Source: Alphaproteobacteria bacterium
GTDB taxonomy: Bacteria > Pseudomonadota > Alphaproteobacteria > Rickettsiales > UBA998
Direction of reading: 5' to 3'
Assembly (NCBI GenBank): GCA_004293935.1
Contig: RDZH01000023.1
Location: forward strand, 1-44,719
Length of the DNA: 44,719 nt
The notes beneath the pieces are model-generated. The model did not search any database, was not told the origin of the DNA, and saw nothing but the letters and a program-made list of their open reading frames with translations. The translations under genes were made by a program, and so were the position numbers. Positions 34,271-43,249 of the stretch are shown here, in pieces; the first letter of the stretch is position 1, and each line of letters starts with the position of its first letter.

Positions 34271-34421
34271 TTATAGTGTTTTCGCTTTTCATTTATCAAG
34301 ACTATCATGCTTTTCATCGTGTTCAAGAAAAACGAAAGAAACACTATAATCTTATAAAAAATAGCATGACATCACTTTTTATCCAATCTTTGGATGATTG
34401 ATAAAAAGTGAAAATGCTATA
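34271..34421. repeat. Two-hairpin dispersed repeat, copy B (151 bp)
   Basis: It matches 23091-23244 along its full length, with a 2-3 base deletion and a few substitutions near 34315-34330. Both palindromes are kept, including matching ends TTATAGTG at the left and TGCTATA at the right. It lies 15 bp upstream of bfr. Confidence 0.8.
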
Positions 34422-34488
34422 AATGCAATCTGAGTATAGCAAGAATCATCCGAAATACCAGTTTTTTTTGTCAAACGACTACTAGGAT

Positions 34489-34902
34489 CTATCGAAACGT
34501 GCTATAAGCAGGATTAATCGGACGACGACCCGCAGGCATCGGCGTTTCTGCTGGCATGTAGCGGATGGGATTAGGGGGCGTGGTTGGCTGTGCAGGCTGT
34601 GCGGGTGGCGGGGCAGGGGGGCGTTTTGCTGAGCGAGGAGCAGCAACCGTCCAGCCACGTTCGCGCATACATTCACTGAAAATCTGTGCTAATAAGGCAT
34701 TACGATTTTTTGCCCCCTGAGGAGTATTTTCTATATTGATGCGTTCTTTTGCAGCGCGTTCACTGAGACTATTTTCGGAGATGGATCGGCATTCATCACG
34801 AACTTCAATATAATCAAGCTGCACACGCGAGCTATGAATACAGCCTGCGAGTCCCCCCACGGAGCATAGGAGGAGGCATAATCTAACCATAGTGTGCGTC
34901 AT
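34489..34902 (-). CDS. Hypothetical Pro-rich lipoprotein
   Basis: A 137-residue protein from the ATG at 34902 (GGAAA upstream; an ATG at 34890 is also possible). The signal peptide ends in lipobox LAGC, so it is a lipoprotein. The mature part has a helical, Cys-containing region (DECRSISENSLSERAAKERI and FSECMRERGW) and a Pro-rich tail (PPAPPPAQPAQPTTPPNP). The two mature Cys may form a disulfide. It overlaps the FliJ-like gene by 20 bases. I do not recognise the family. Its final six codons also occur alone at 1081-1098. Confidence 0.7.
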   Translation of the reverse strand: MTHTMVRLCLLLCSVGGLAGCIHSSRVQLDYIEVRDECRSISENSLSERAAKERINIENTPQGAKNRNALLAQIFSECMRERGWTVAAPRSAKRPPAPPPAQPAQPTTPPNPIRYMPAETPMPAGRRPINPAYSTFR

Positions 34903-35311
34903 GAGGCGATTTCCATCGTGTTGTGGCAAGATTATCAAGAAATTGTTGTTCCCGAAGCTCTCGTAGCTGCCGTTCTTCTTCTTCTTTTGCTGCTTGTACT
35001 AATTCTATCTTTTTTTGCTCCCCAAAAGCAATCATAATTTTATGATTCAATTCCGCAATTTTCTGCTCTAATGCATAAATCTTCTCATAGATTTGTTCTT
35101 GTTTCTTTTTGTTTGCCTCCGAATAATCACCAAAAAATACCCCCATATCGGTGAGTGCTTCCGCTAAGGCAGTTTCATCCTCAAGTTCTTTTTGCAGATT
35201 CTGAAGTAATTGTTCAAGAATTTCTTGTTGCCGCACAAACTCCATCAGTTGTTTGCGTAAAGCATCAATTTCTTGTTTTTTAATGCGAATGAGGGTGGTG
35301 TAATGTTTCAT
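34883..35311 (-). CDS. FliJ-like coiled-coil protein
   Basis: A 142-residue, almost wholly helical protein: two long heptad stretches (about residues 5-48 and 62-120) are separated by a loop, ALTDMGVFFGDYSEANKKK. The start (YTTLIRIKKQEIDALRKQL) and the position of that loop agree with alphaproteobacterial FliJ, the stalk protein of the flagellar export ATPase. No fliI or other flagellar gene is nearby, which is unusual. It could be a true FliJ at a separate locus or a related type III or other coiled-coil stalk. Confidence 0.6.
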   Translation of the reverse strand: MKHYTTLIRIKKQEIDALRKQLMEFVRQQEILEQLLQNLQKELEDETALAEALTDMGVFFGDYSEANKKKQEQIYEKIYALEQKIAELNHKIMIAFGEQKKIELVQAAKEEEERQLRELREQQFLDNLATTRWKSPHDAHYG

Positions 35312-35353
35312 ACTTTGTTCATTCTATCATAAAAAAACTGCTTATGCATCTAA

Positions 35354-35402
35354 TAGTGTCGTTTGACAACCAAATGACTATAAATAATGGAAGCACTCTA
35401 TA
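35354..35402. repeat. Short repeat related to the palindromes at 8.35-8.48 kb
   Basis: GTCGTTTGACAA, then AAATGACT, and later AATGGAAGCACTCTATA match the ends of the two palindromes downstream of the oxidase operon in compressed form. It lies in the 318-bp gap between the FliJ-like gene and the large unknown gene. Confidence 0.45.
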
Positions 35403-35427
35403 TACTCCTCCGCTTAAACGCAGAAAA

Positions 35428-35611
35428 CCCCTAATGCACGCCTAGAACCTGCCCCCGAATCTCTCTCTTATGGTCTGCAAATGGCGGTTTTTTGTGCTTC
35501 CGCTACTCATGTACTTCTATGTACTACTGAAGTTGCGGTTCTCAAAAACCACCATTTTCGCCTCATAATAAAAAGATTCGGGGCGGGTTCTTAAAAAACG
35601 AACATTAGGGG
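35428..35611. repeat. 184-bp long imperfect hairpin element
   Basis: The outer arms are CCCCTAATG and CATTAGGGG. Inside, AGAACCTGCCCCCGAATCT pairs with AGATTCGGGGCGGGTTCT, and AATGGCGGTTTTTTG with CAAAAACCACCATT, so arms of about 80 bases fold on each other with small bulges. The centre holds GTACTTCTATGTAC. No reading frame fits. It may be a MITE-like palindrome or a stable RNA. Confidence 0.75.
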
Positions 35612-35629
35612 TATAGTCGCTAGTTGATC

Positions 35630-37615
35630 TTAACGCTGAGCTTCTACCTTGGCAGGAGCTGCGCCATTGGTGACACTTGGTGTGACAACGCCATTATTAG
35701 CATCTTCAACCTTGATCCCATCTAATTTTATTGATCCAAGTTTCGCACGTACTTCAGGTGAAATATTCGTACCTGCTGCACCTGCTGCTACTGTTCCATC
35801 TTTCCCTGCGGCTGCTCCCGCAACGGCAGTTCCCGTCTGTGTAGATGTGACATCTGCTGATGCGGCATCTTTGGTGACGTTCAATGAAACAGAATTCTGC
35901 CCTTCCATCTTCACATCCTCTGGTTTGATTGGGGTGAGGCGTATGGTCGGATGGACTTTATGCTCCGCTGTTGGTGTTGTTGGTTGTTGCTCGGCAGCAC
36001 CTTGTTTTTGTTCAACAACAACAGAAGGTTGAGCAGCTTGATCGCGCCCTATTTCAGGACGACTATCAGGCTTCGCCAATTTCCCTGCACGGGCATTTTG
36101 CGCAAGAGCAGCATCTTCTTGACGTGCTTGTTCTTCTGTTAAGGTATTGCCATCACGGTGGACGGTAACTTTGCCACCTTCACGCACAAATGTACCTCCT
36201 GTTGGCATAATCTGATGACCATTGGTTTGACCTTGACCGCGTTGTGGTTGTTGCTCTGGGCTGAGTGCTTCCCGAGTGTAGGGATGTGTTGCAAAGACGC
36301 TGCGCCCCGTGCTTTTTTGGTAATTTTCCATAAAGGCGGCAACTTCTTTATCTTGAAGGAACGTATCATTGCCGTTCTTTTTAGCGGTATGAATGTCCAT
36401 AATCATACGGGATTCTGAGTTAAATGCAGCGGTTTCCGTCGCATTGACCTCCAAACGAGCATGGTAATCTTCGCGTTTTCTTTTATTTTCAGGATTAACC
36501 GCGACCTCTTTTGGCTTAGCTTTTTCCGCTTCAAGGGATTTATTCGCCTCAGTTTGCAAAGTGGTAGAGGACTCTTTGAGTGCAGCCATGGCTTTTTTAT
36601 CATCATCTTGCATTAATTGCTTTGCAAGCTCAGGATTTTTTGCAGCGGTGTAGGCAGCGAACTCATCAATGGGCGCGCCCTTGACTGTCACGCCAACTTG
36701 CTCAAGCGCACCTTTGAGGCTACGATAGGTTTTATCCGTTTGCTCGCCATTCAACTCCAGCTTGGTAAATAAACCTTCAACGCGCTCCGTAAGTTTTGGT
36801 TCAGGCTTAAGATCCAAGACTGGTCGTTGCGGTTCTGGTGCAACTGTAGTTGATTGCGTTGGGGCAGGGGTCTGACCTGTAGTTGGTGTAGGGGTTGTAG
36901 TAGGGGTTTGACCTGCAATATTAACGGTTACTGACGCATTAGCACTTGCTGTTGGTGCTGCTGCGGGTTGCGCTCCTTGCTCCTGAGTAGTTTGCAGTGG
37001 TGTTTGTTGTTGTGCTTGCAACGCTTCTCGTGAAGCATATTGATCATGTAATTTATCATACAGTTTATCAAGCTCTGCACGATTGCCACGCGCAATTTTT
37101 TTCGCATCAAAGCCATTTTCACGCGCATATTCAAGAATATCGTGTGAAAGTTTGAGGGATTCTCCACGAGCTAATGTACCATTTTGCAAATCTTTCTCGT
37201 AGGGTTTGCCACGATGTGCTTCCATTGCCTCCAAGAGGTTTTGCAATTCTTGAGGGGAAAGTTTGCCAAGATGACCAACGAATCTTTTTGCATCGCGCAT
37301 TTCTTGCTGATCAGCACGATCTTCTTGACGCGATGATCCGCCATCTCTATTTGAACTTCTGTTTGACATAGGGCTGTATCCCATAGGTGCTTGGTTGAGT
37401 CTTTGGTGCGAGCCGCGTATGCCATCTTCCAGCTCTTCCCGCGCAAGCCCACCACGCTCACGATCATAGCGACTTTCCTCTGCCCTTGCACGATTACGTT
37501 GGACTTGTTCTTCGCGCTTGCTTCTATCACTTTCAATATTTTCAATATCGCCAAGCGCGCCACGAACATCGCGTGTTGCACGTCTGATTTCTCTAAAAGC
37601 GTCTGATAATCCCAT
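35630..37615 (-). CDS. Large low-complexity protein of unknown function
   Basis: A 661-residue protein from the ATG at 37615, where GAGGTG lies 6 bp upstream; an earlier ATG at 37648 would add 11 residues. Residues 1-90 are charged and helical (FREIRRATRDVRGALGDIEN), 100-190 are more globular (KRFVGHLGKLSPQELQNLL), about 195-270 are a Gln/Ala/Thr/Pro-rich linker, and the C-terminal 250 residues mix Ala/Gly-rich and charged runs. There is no signal peptide or membrane helix. It resembles no enzyme I know; a structural or secreted effector-type protein would suit the composition. Confidence 0.65.
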   Translation of the reverse strand: MGLSDAFREIRRATRDVRGALGDIENIESDRSKREEQVQRNRARAEESRYDRERGGLAREELEDGIRGSHQRLNQAPMGYSPMSNRSSNRDGGSSRQEDRADQQEMRDAKRFVGHLGKLSPQELQNLLEAMEAHRGKPYEKDLQNGTLARGESLKLSHDILEYARENGFDAKKIARGNRAELDKLYDKLHDQYASREALQAQQQTPLQTTQEQGAQPAAAPTASANASVTVNIAGQTPTTTPTPTTGQTPAPTQSTTVAPEPQRPVLDLKPEPKLTERVEGLFTKLELNGEQTDKTYRSLKGALEQVGVTVKGAPIDEFAAYTAAKNPELAKQLMQDDDKKAMAALKESSTTLQTEANKSLEAEKAKPKEVAVNPENKRKREDYHARLEVNATETAAFNSESRMIMDIHTAKKNGNDTFLQDKEVAAFMENYQKSTGRSVFATHPYTREALSPEQQPQRGQGQTNGHQIMPTGGTFVREGGKVTVHRDGNTLTEEQARQEDAALAQNARAGKLAKPDSRPEIGRDQAAQPSVVVEQKQGAAEQQPTTPTAEHKVHPTIRLTPIKPEDVKMEGQNSVSLNVTKDAASADVTSTQTGTAVAGAAAGKDGTVAAGAAGTNISPEVRAKLGSIKLDGIKVEDANNGVVTPSVTNGAAPAKVEAQR

Positions 37616-37673
37616 AAAATTCACCTCAGTATTTTTTATATGTTCCATGATACATCATGGTGGTTGTTTCTTT

Positions 37674-37705
37674 ATTATATGTAGTGTAGCAAGCTAATAT
37701 GTCAA
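37674..37705 (-). promoter_or_regulatory. Probable promoter of the low-complexity protein gene
   Basis: On the minus strand TTGACA (37705-37700) is followed after 16 bp by TACATA (37683-37678); a TATAAT (37679-37674) stands at a less favourable 20 bp. It lies about 60 bp upstream of the ATG at 37615. Confidence 0.5.
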
Positions 37706-37790
37706 TTTGATGAATGTTATTCAAAAAAATAACAAAAACTGCTTAAAAAAATCTTTTCTTTTGTAACTATAGTGGAATATTACATGTTAT

Positions 37791-38837
37791 TTAATCTTTT
37801 TTGTTGGGATGTTCTCTTTGCTTAGTGTCCAAGCCTAATAGGGTGCGGACTTTGATGCGATCTGCTGCATGTGGGGGGATGAGTCCTTTCCAGACAAGAT
37901 AGCCATCATCAGCAAGGGCAGTGTCGCTGGTAAGTTCATCAAGAAACTCTCTCATGCCCTTCACTTCACGCATATGCCGTTCTTTTGCATAGACAAATAA
38001 AGTACGTGCGATGGGGTATGAGCCTGTGAAAATGCTATCATAGGTAGGTTCTATGCCATTGATGGGGTGCGCCATGAGGCTATGGGCATTTTGTTCAAGA
38101 TAGCTAAAACCGAAGATACCAACCGTCTTTGGGTTGAGGACGAGTTTTTGAATAATTAAATTATCATTTTCACCTGCCTCGCTATAGACTCCATCTTCAC
38201 GCAGCATATGGCAGGCTTTGCCGCGTGCGCTTTTGTCGGGATAGGCTGCAATAAATTCAGGGAGATGTTCGCATGGTGGTTGCATTGCCAATTCCACAAA
38301 AGCGTCCCGTGTACCCGATGTGGCAGCAGGGCCGTAAAATAAGATGGGATCGTTTGGTAAGGCAGGGTCAATATCATGCCAGTTTTTATAGGGGTTGGCA
38401 ATAAGTTTGCCTTCATGCGGCACTTTCGCTGCAAGGGCTAAGAAGATATGGGATAAGGTCAAAGGCAAGGGCGCACCTTGTTTGCTGCTTGCGATGACAA
38501 CACCATCTTTGCCAATGGGGATCTCATAAATCGCCCCAACATCATGATCATGGCATAAGGTGCGTTCAGATTCTTTGATAGGGCGCGATGCGTTCACCAT
38601 ATCAGGCGTGCGCTCCCCAACGCCTTTGCAAAATTCCATGAAACCAGCCCCCGTACCAATAGATTCTACAATAGGAGCAGTGATTCCCGTGCGGTCGCTA
38701 AAGCGTTCAGCAACGGTAGCAACAAAGGGATAGACGGTGGAAGAACCTACAATGCGCATATGATCCCGCCCATACGCAGACTGCACGAACAAGAGCGTCA
38801 TAGCACTTAAAGAGACAAAGAAATGTGATAGCTTCAT
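37791..38837 (-). CDS. PstS-like phosphate-binding protein
   Basis: A 348-residue periplasmic protein with a signal peptide (residues 1-23, ending AYG). The phosphate-binding loops RIVGSSTVYPF, ESIGTGAGFMEFC and the second-domain SGTRDAF match PstS-type solute-binding proteins. The family feeds the PstCAB transporter, but no pstC, pstA or pstB gene is here. The length and the loop with Cys pairs (FCKG, TLCHD, PPCEH, KACHM) suit the alphaproteobacterial PstS group. It may serve a distant transporter or act as a phosphate sensor. Confidence 0.88.
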   Translation of the reverse strand: MKLSHFFVSLSAMTLLFVQSAYGRDHMRIVGSSTVYPFVATVAERFSDRTGITAPIVESIGTGAGFMEFCKGVGERTPDMVNASRPIKESERTLCHDHDVGAIYEIPIGKDGVVIASSKQGAPLPLTLSHIFLALAAKVPHEGKLIANPYKNWHDIDPALPNDPILFYGPAATSGTRDAFVELAMQPPCEHLPEFIAAYPDKSARGKACHMLREDGVYSEAGENDNLIIQKLVLNPKTVGIFGFSYLEQNAHSLMAHPINGIEPTYDSIFTGSYPIARTLFVYAKERHMREVKGMREFLDELTSDTALADDGYLVWKGLIPPHAADRIKVRTLLGLDTKQREHPNKKD

Positions 38838-38864
38838 AGAATCCAGTAGTGCGGTATAAAAAAA

Positions 38865-39299
38865 TTAGCGATCACGCACAGTAATAGGCACTGTGCATAC
38901 TATATGGTTATTATCAGAAAAAACAACTGTAAAAGATTCTCCTGCTACGAGCGGGGTTTTTACATCAAAAAGCATCACATGCTTGCCACTAGGGGCAAGA
39001 GAGACGCTTGCTCCTGCGGGGATTGTTAATTGTTTAAGATGCACCATACGCATCACCCCTTGGGCGTTATGTTCATGATCATGAAGCTCTGTGCGTGCGG
39101 CGCGATCTGATGTGACTTTGGTGATGTTCCACTCGTGTTTTGTGGGGTTGTGCAATGTCATGAATGCTGCTCCATGCGCGACTCCTTTCAAAGAAGCAAA
39201 GGCAAAAGCATCACGCGCACAATTATGTTCCGCATGGGCATTTGCTCCCATAAAAAAGACGCTCAGGAGAAATAAGAAGGTACAATGGGAGATTTTCAT
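38865..39299 (-). CDS. PCu(A)C periplasmic copper chaperone
   Basis: A 144-residue protein with a signal peptide (residues 1-23, ending AHA). The copper site of the family, H-(M)x10-M-x21-H-x-M, is recognisable in ELHDHEHNAQGVMRM and GKHVMLF. PCu(A)C proteins deliver Cu(I) to the CuA site of cytochrome oxidase subunit II, which links the gene to the oxidase operon at 2.8-8.4 kb. Its ATG overlaps the valS stop by four bases, an odd partnership that may couple it to valS expression. Confidence 0.88.
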   Translation of the reverse strand: MKISHCTFLFLLSVFFMGANAHAEHNCARDAFAFASLKGVAHGAAFMTLHNPTKHEWNITKVTSDRAARTELHDHEHNAQGVMRMVHLKQLTIPAGASVSLAPSGKHVMLFDVKTPLVAGESFTVVFSDNNHIVCTVPITVRDR

Positions 39300-41806
39300 G
39301 CGACATCCTTTGTTTGAGAAAAGACTATACCAAGTTGCATGGCGTGGGTTTCGTGATGCATCTGTTTGTGAACTGCATCACTTGCTCCCGCCATTAAGCG
39401 TGTGATGTTCCCTGCAGCACATAAATCAGCGCGGGCATCGTCACATAAACTATCAAATATTTCCGTGGTGATATAAGCGCAATCAATAGGATATTTGATG
39501 GAAACGCCTTGTTCTGATTTAGCTTTACGCACCAATTCCAACAAGAGTACGATGGCAGTGCCTTGACGCTCTGCTTCGGTTGTCACTGGGTAGGCAGTCG
39601 CGTTGGGGAACATGCCACGGGCATGGATGGACGTTTTTTCCGTATATTCCTGCACATAGATGGTGGAAAATAATTCTTCCGTAATATGCGGTACAAAAGG
39701 AGCGAATAATTTCACTATCGCATTCAGCACATGCCATAATGTATGGCACGCGGATTGCTGTGCGTGTTCACCCATATTGCCATAGGCGCGTGATTTCACC
39801 AATTCCAGATAATTATCACAGAGATCATTCCAGAATACATCTTCAGCAATGGTGCGCGCTGCTGCATAATCATAGTCAGCAAATGCAGCGTCATAGGCAA
39901 TAATCGCTTGATGAATGCGCCCGATCACCCATTGATCAAGACGGTGGGTGATGATTCCGCTATGCATGGCTTCATGCGCTGTTGCGCTTGATTGGTGCAT
40001 CGCAGCAAGGGGGATAGCAGCAAATTTGCAAGCATTCCACAATTTATTCACCAACTTATTGCCAATTTTTAGTACATCTTCCGAAAAAGCTGTATCCGTA
40101 CCAAGTTTTGCAGTGGATGCCCAATAACGCACCGCATCCGCGCCTTTTTCTTGCAAGAGTGCGGTAGGCGTGATGGTGTTGCCCTTAGATTTTGACATTT
40201 TGGATTTATCCGCAGCCAAGCACCATCCCGAAATCATGGTTTCATGCCACGGAATGGATTGATTATGCAGATGCGCTTTCACCAACGTATAGAATGCCCA
40301 TGTACGGATAATTTCATGTGCTTGCGGGCGTATATCAGCGGGGAACAAGGCATCAAACCGTGTTTTATTTTCCGCGCTCTCACGGTTCACGGCATGTGCG
40401 CTAAGTTGTGGCGTAAGGCTACTGGTTGCCCATGTATCCATCACATCCATATCAGCATCAACCTCATCACGGCTATAGCCTTCAGGTAGATCCACCAACG
40501 GATTGACGGGCAGTTGGTGCGGCGCAGCAAAAATCGCTTTACCTTCTTCGCCCACGCGTTTGGAGTACCATACGGGGAACGGCACGCCATAATAACGTTG
40601 ACGTGAAATACACCAATCCCAATTCAAGCCATCGATCCATTGATCAAGGCGTTTATGCATCCAATCAGGTTTCCAGCTAATCGAATGATTGCGCTCTTTA
40701 AGTGCTTCTTTATGGTCAAGAACCTTCACAAACCATTGATAAGTAGGAATAATTTCTAAAGGTGCGCCCGAACGCTCGGCACATTTCACGGCGTGCATGA
40801 TAGGCTTTTTGGCAAGCAAGACTCCTGCTTCTTCCAGCAATTCAATCATCTTGGCACGGGCATTTTTGGCAGTCAAACCCTGCAAGCGTTCATCATCGAT
40901 GGTTAATTTGCCATAATTATTCAAAATCATGCGCATGTCTAATTTATGGGTACGCCATTTCACCACATCGGCTTCATCGCCAAACGTGCAGCACATCATG
41001 ATGCCTGTACCCTTTTCTGGCTCTACCGTTTCATCAGTGAGAATCGGTACGCGCAGCCCAAACAACGGCACAACCGCATTTTTTCCTGCCAAATGGGCAT
41101 AACGGGCATCATCAGGGTGATAAAAAATCGCCACGCAAGCGGGGAGCATTTCAGGGCGTGTGGTGGCGATCACAAAAGAATCGGTGCTATCCTCCACCGC
41201 AAAGCGTATGTCACAAAACACGCCTTCCATCTCTTTATCTTCGACTTCCGCTTGTGCGAGTGCCGTTTGATCAATCACATCCCATAACATCGGTTGCAGC
41301 GTGCGATAGACATGGTCGCGCTCTACCAAATCAAGGAACGATGCTTGCGAAATACGGCGTGATGATGCGCTGATGGTGTGGTACTCTAAGTTCCAATCAA
41401 CAGAAAGTGCAGTCGCGGTAAATAATGCGCGAAACTCCGATCGTGCTTCAGCAGAAATCTCCTCGCATTGTTGTATAAATGTTTCACGTGAAACATCCTT
41501 AGCGCGAATCTTTTTCACCTTCTCAACAAGACGTTCAGTCGGCAAACCATTATCATCAAACCCCATTGGATAGAATACATCCCGCCCTTTCATACGCATA
41601 TAGCGTGCCATGAAATCCGTGTGAGTGTAGCTATAAATATGCCCCATATGCAGCAAGCCTGATACGGTTGGCGGGGGGGTGTCAATCACATAGGATTCGC
41701 TCCTAGGTACATCGCCACGCCAGCGGTACACGCCGTTGCGTTCCCATTGTTGTTGCCAAAAAGATTCCCGTTCAGACGGGATGTAACGCTCTGCAAAATC
41801 AATCAT
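39296..41806 (-). CDS. valS: Valyl-tRNA synthetase, short (archaeal-like) type
   Basis: An 836-residue class I synthetase. The HIGH motif appears as HMGH near residue 53 (LLHMGHIYSYT), and KMSKSKGN is near residue 540. The editing domain has ATTRPEMLPACVAIFY. The sequence is shorter than the 880-950 residues of typical bacterial ValRS and reads like the archaeal-type enzyme that Rickettsiales share (FMARYMRMKGRDVFYPMGFDDNGLPTER). It charges tRNA-Val. Family assignment is firm; the archaeal-type origin is from memory and should be checked with a tree. Confidence 0.94.
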   Translation of the reverse strand: MIDFAERYIPSERESFWQQQWERNGVYRWRGDVPRSESYVIDTPPPTVSGLLHMGHIYSYTHTDFMARYMRMKGRDVFYPMGFDDNGLPTERLVEKVKKIRAKDVSRETFIQQCEEISAEARSEFRALFTATALSVDWNLEYHTISASSRRISQASFLDLVERDHVYRTLQPMLWDVIDQTALAQAEVEDKEMEGVFCDIRFAVEDSTDSFVIATTRPEMLPACVAIFYHPDDARYAHLAGKNAVVPLFGLRVPILTDETVEPEKGTGIMMCCTFGDEADVVKWRTHKLDMRMILNNYGKLTIDDERLQGLTAKNARAKMIELLEEAGVLLAKKPIMHAVKCAERSGAPLEIIPTYQWFVKVLDHKEALKERNHSISWKPDWMHKRLDQWIDGLNWDWCISRQRYYGVPFPVWYSKRVGEEGKAIFAAPHQLPVNPLVDLPEGYSRDEVDADMDVMDTWATSSLTPQLSAHAVNRESAENKTRFDALFPADIRPQAHEIIRTWAFYTLVKAHLHNQSIPWHETMISGWCLAADKSKMSKSKGNTITPTALLQEKGADAVRYWASTAKLGTDTAFSEDVLKIGNKLVNKLWNACKFAAIPLAAMHQSSATAHEAMHSGIITHRLDQWVIGRIHQAIIAYDAAFADYDYAAARTIAEDVFWNDLCDNYLELVKSRAYGNMGEHAQQSACHTLWHVLNAIVKLFAPFVPHITEELFSTIYVQEYTEKTSIHARGMFPNATAYPVTTEAERQGTAIVLLLELVRKAKSEQGVSIKYPIDCAYITTEIFDSLCDDARADLCAAGNITRLMAGASDAVHKQMHHETHAMQLGIVFSQTKDVA

Positions 41807-41898
41807 AGCCCTTTTTTAGCCTAGCTTCTACTTTTTTGCAATGAGAAAAAATAACTTGACTTCTGGTTAATATCTTTTTATATATACGGCTTACCCTT

Positions 41899-41990
41899 GT
41901 TTACACTTCATTTGTTTGTGAAGTACCATTTTTTTTATAGACTATGGTCTTACTTCATGCGTGTGGTGTAGATATTTGGGATGTGTAAAC
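41899..41990 (+). promoter_or_regulatory. Inverted repeats upstream of the 113-residue orphan gene
   Basis: GTTTACAC (41899-41906) is the reverse complement of GTGTAAAC (41983-41990), 76 bp apart, and ACTTCA-TTTGTTTG-TGAAGT forms a hairpin inside. The layout, a large hairpin ending about 15 bp before a small orphan gene, recalls the leaders at 23.4 and 24.3 kb but the sequence is different. An operator pair is another possibility. Confidence 0.3.
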
Positions 41991-42006
41991 CTACCAAATA
42001 CAGATC

Positions 42007-42348
42007 ATGAAAAATTTTCGCCCGTCTGATGTGCGTGTTGATTTCCACAGCTCGGTTTTCAAAAACCTTGAAAAGGAAATCTTGATGGCACAAATTGTCG
42101 CGTTCCTTGCGCGCCATGGTGATGATTGGAACATGCTGATCAGCCATAGCCAGTTTGAAGATCAGGGTACGAACTATAATAGTTTTGCGGTGAGCGTCTA
42201 TAATCGCCCATTGCAAAACCTTCGAGTTCGCTTGGGATACGTGACCGCATTCCACTATTTCGCTGTCAACGGCTACGTGAAAGTAGACTATAACGGCAAC
42301 TTTCGCATCACACAAAAGCTGATTGATGTTTATGCGCACTATATTTAG
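42007..42348 (+). CDS. Hypothetical protein
   Basis: A 113-residue protein of unknown family, from the ATG at 42007. It looks globular and cytoplasmic: a basic N-terminus (MKNFRPSDVRVDFHSS), a helical middle (LEKEILMAQIVAFLARHGDD) and an aromatic C-terminal half with repeated Tyr and Phe (VRLGYVTAFHYFAVNGYVKV). It does not resemble the mirrored-module proteins. Its tail ends just before a perfect hairpin. No neighbour shares its strand, so it is probably transcribed alone. Confidence 0.6.
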   Translation: MKNFRPSDVRVDFHSSVFKNLEKEILMAQIVAFLARHGDDWNMLISHSQFEDQGTNYNSFAVSVYNRPLQNLRVRLGYVTAFHYFAVNGYVKVDYNGNFRITQKLIDVYAHYI

Positions 42349-42382
42349 TACGTTGTGAACATGCAGTAAAAAACTGTAGCAG

Positions 42383-42410
42383 ATTATCGATAGGTAACCC
42401 TATCGATAAT
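42383..42410. terminator. Perfect 12-bp hairpin between convergent genes
   Basis: ATTATCGATAGG and CCTATCGATAAT pair perfectly around TAAC. It stands between the plus-strand gene ending at 42348 and the minus-strand gene ending at 42449. No T-run is present, so it may be a protein-binding palindrome rather than a terminator. Confidence 0.45.
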
Positions 42411-42448
42411 GTGTGCTATAGCGCGCTTTGCGTTATGTTGAATAGGCG

Positions 42449-43249
42449 TTAGTTTTTGTTGTGTGGACATATGAAATCTAACATTCCAGTAGAATTACCC
42501 GATTTTTCGATGGGGAAATTGCTAGTAAAATATAAATCGTAATATTGCCCGATATTATGCGGGCATAAATCAGGTTTTTTGGGTAAATCATAGCGACTAA
42601 AGCTACTTGTGAAGTCTATGCCGCCTTTTTCAAATAATAAATGACATTCATCTTCTATCGGCGTTTTGATCACTTGCACTAAGGTTGCATGTTTAATTTC
42701 TCGAAAATTGCTTTCGGGGAATAGCTTTCTATGCGTCATAGCATGTACTAAACGCTTATCATCTCTTGATAATTCAAGAGAGTTAGCGCGATCAGACATC
42801 ACTACATAATATTGCTCCTCTGCAAAAAACCGAGTTTCAATATGCGCTAGATACCCTAACTGCACACAATTTTTATCATCAAGCCACGCCTTGCCATCTT
42901 CATCGACATTCAGATAAAAAAGCCCCGCGTCACCAACCTTATATTCCTTCATGCCATTATACATCACAGGGAATGCAATTTCCCGTTCGTGCATTCCTTT
43001 GTAAACCGAGTGTGGCATCATCATCAGGTGCGTTGCTCCATCCACCTGCTCGATTTTTTCTATCGTAGCACTCACAATCAACGGATATTTGCTATAATAA
43101 CTGCGAATAGTCTTCCAACGTTGCTCAAAACTCACATCAGGCTTCCATAAAGCATCGGAAGATATGGCTTGTGTCTGTGCTGCACAATGTGTGATAATCA
43201 CCATACATAGAGTAAGTATCGTGTGCTTTATCGATTTCTTGGTTATCAT
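42449..43249 (-). CDS. Hypothetical exported protein
   Basis: A 266-residue protein from the ATG at 43249, with AAGGA upstream; an earlier frame start at 43285 is weaker. A signal peptide (residues 1-28, ending AQTQA) directs export. The mature part has a beta-rich first half (YPLIVSATIEKIEQVDGATHL, FPVMYNGMKEYKVGDAGLFY) and a polar second half with several Cys (ECHLLFE, LCPHN, FICPHN) that could form disulfides. I do not recognise the family. The gene is flanked by two identical 13-bp direct repeats at 42436-42448 and 43331-43343. Confidence 0.65.
   Translation of the reverse strand: MITKKSIKHTILTLCMVIITHCAAQTQAISSDALWKPDVSFEQRWKTIRSYYSKYPLIVSATIEKIEQVDGATHLMMMPHSVYKGMHEREIAFPVMYNGMKEYKVGDAGLFYLNVDEDGKAWLDDKNCVQLGYLAHIETRFFAEEQYYVVMSDRANSLELSRDDKRLVHAMTHRKLFPESNFREIKHATLVQVIKTPIEDECHLLFEKGGIDFTSSFSRYDLPKKPDLCPHNIGQYYDLYFTSNFPIEKSGNSTGMLDFICPHNKN

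Noticed and set aside
42007-42348. A third paralogue of the mirrored-module proteins
   Set aside because: I compared the 113-residue protein with the two small proteins and saw no shared pattern; only the presence of an upstream hairpin is similar.
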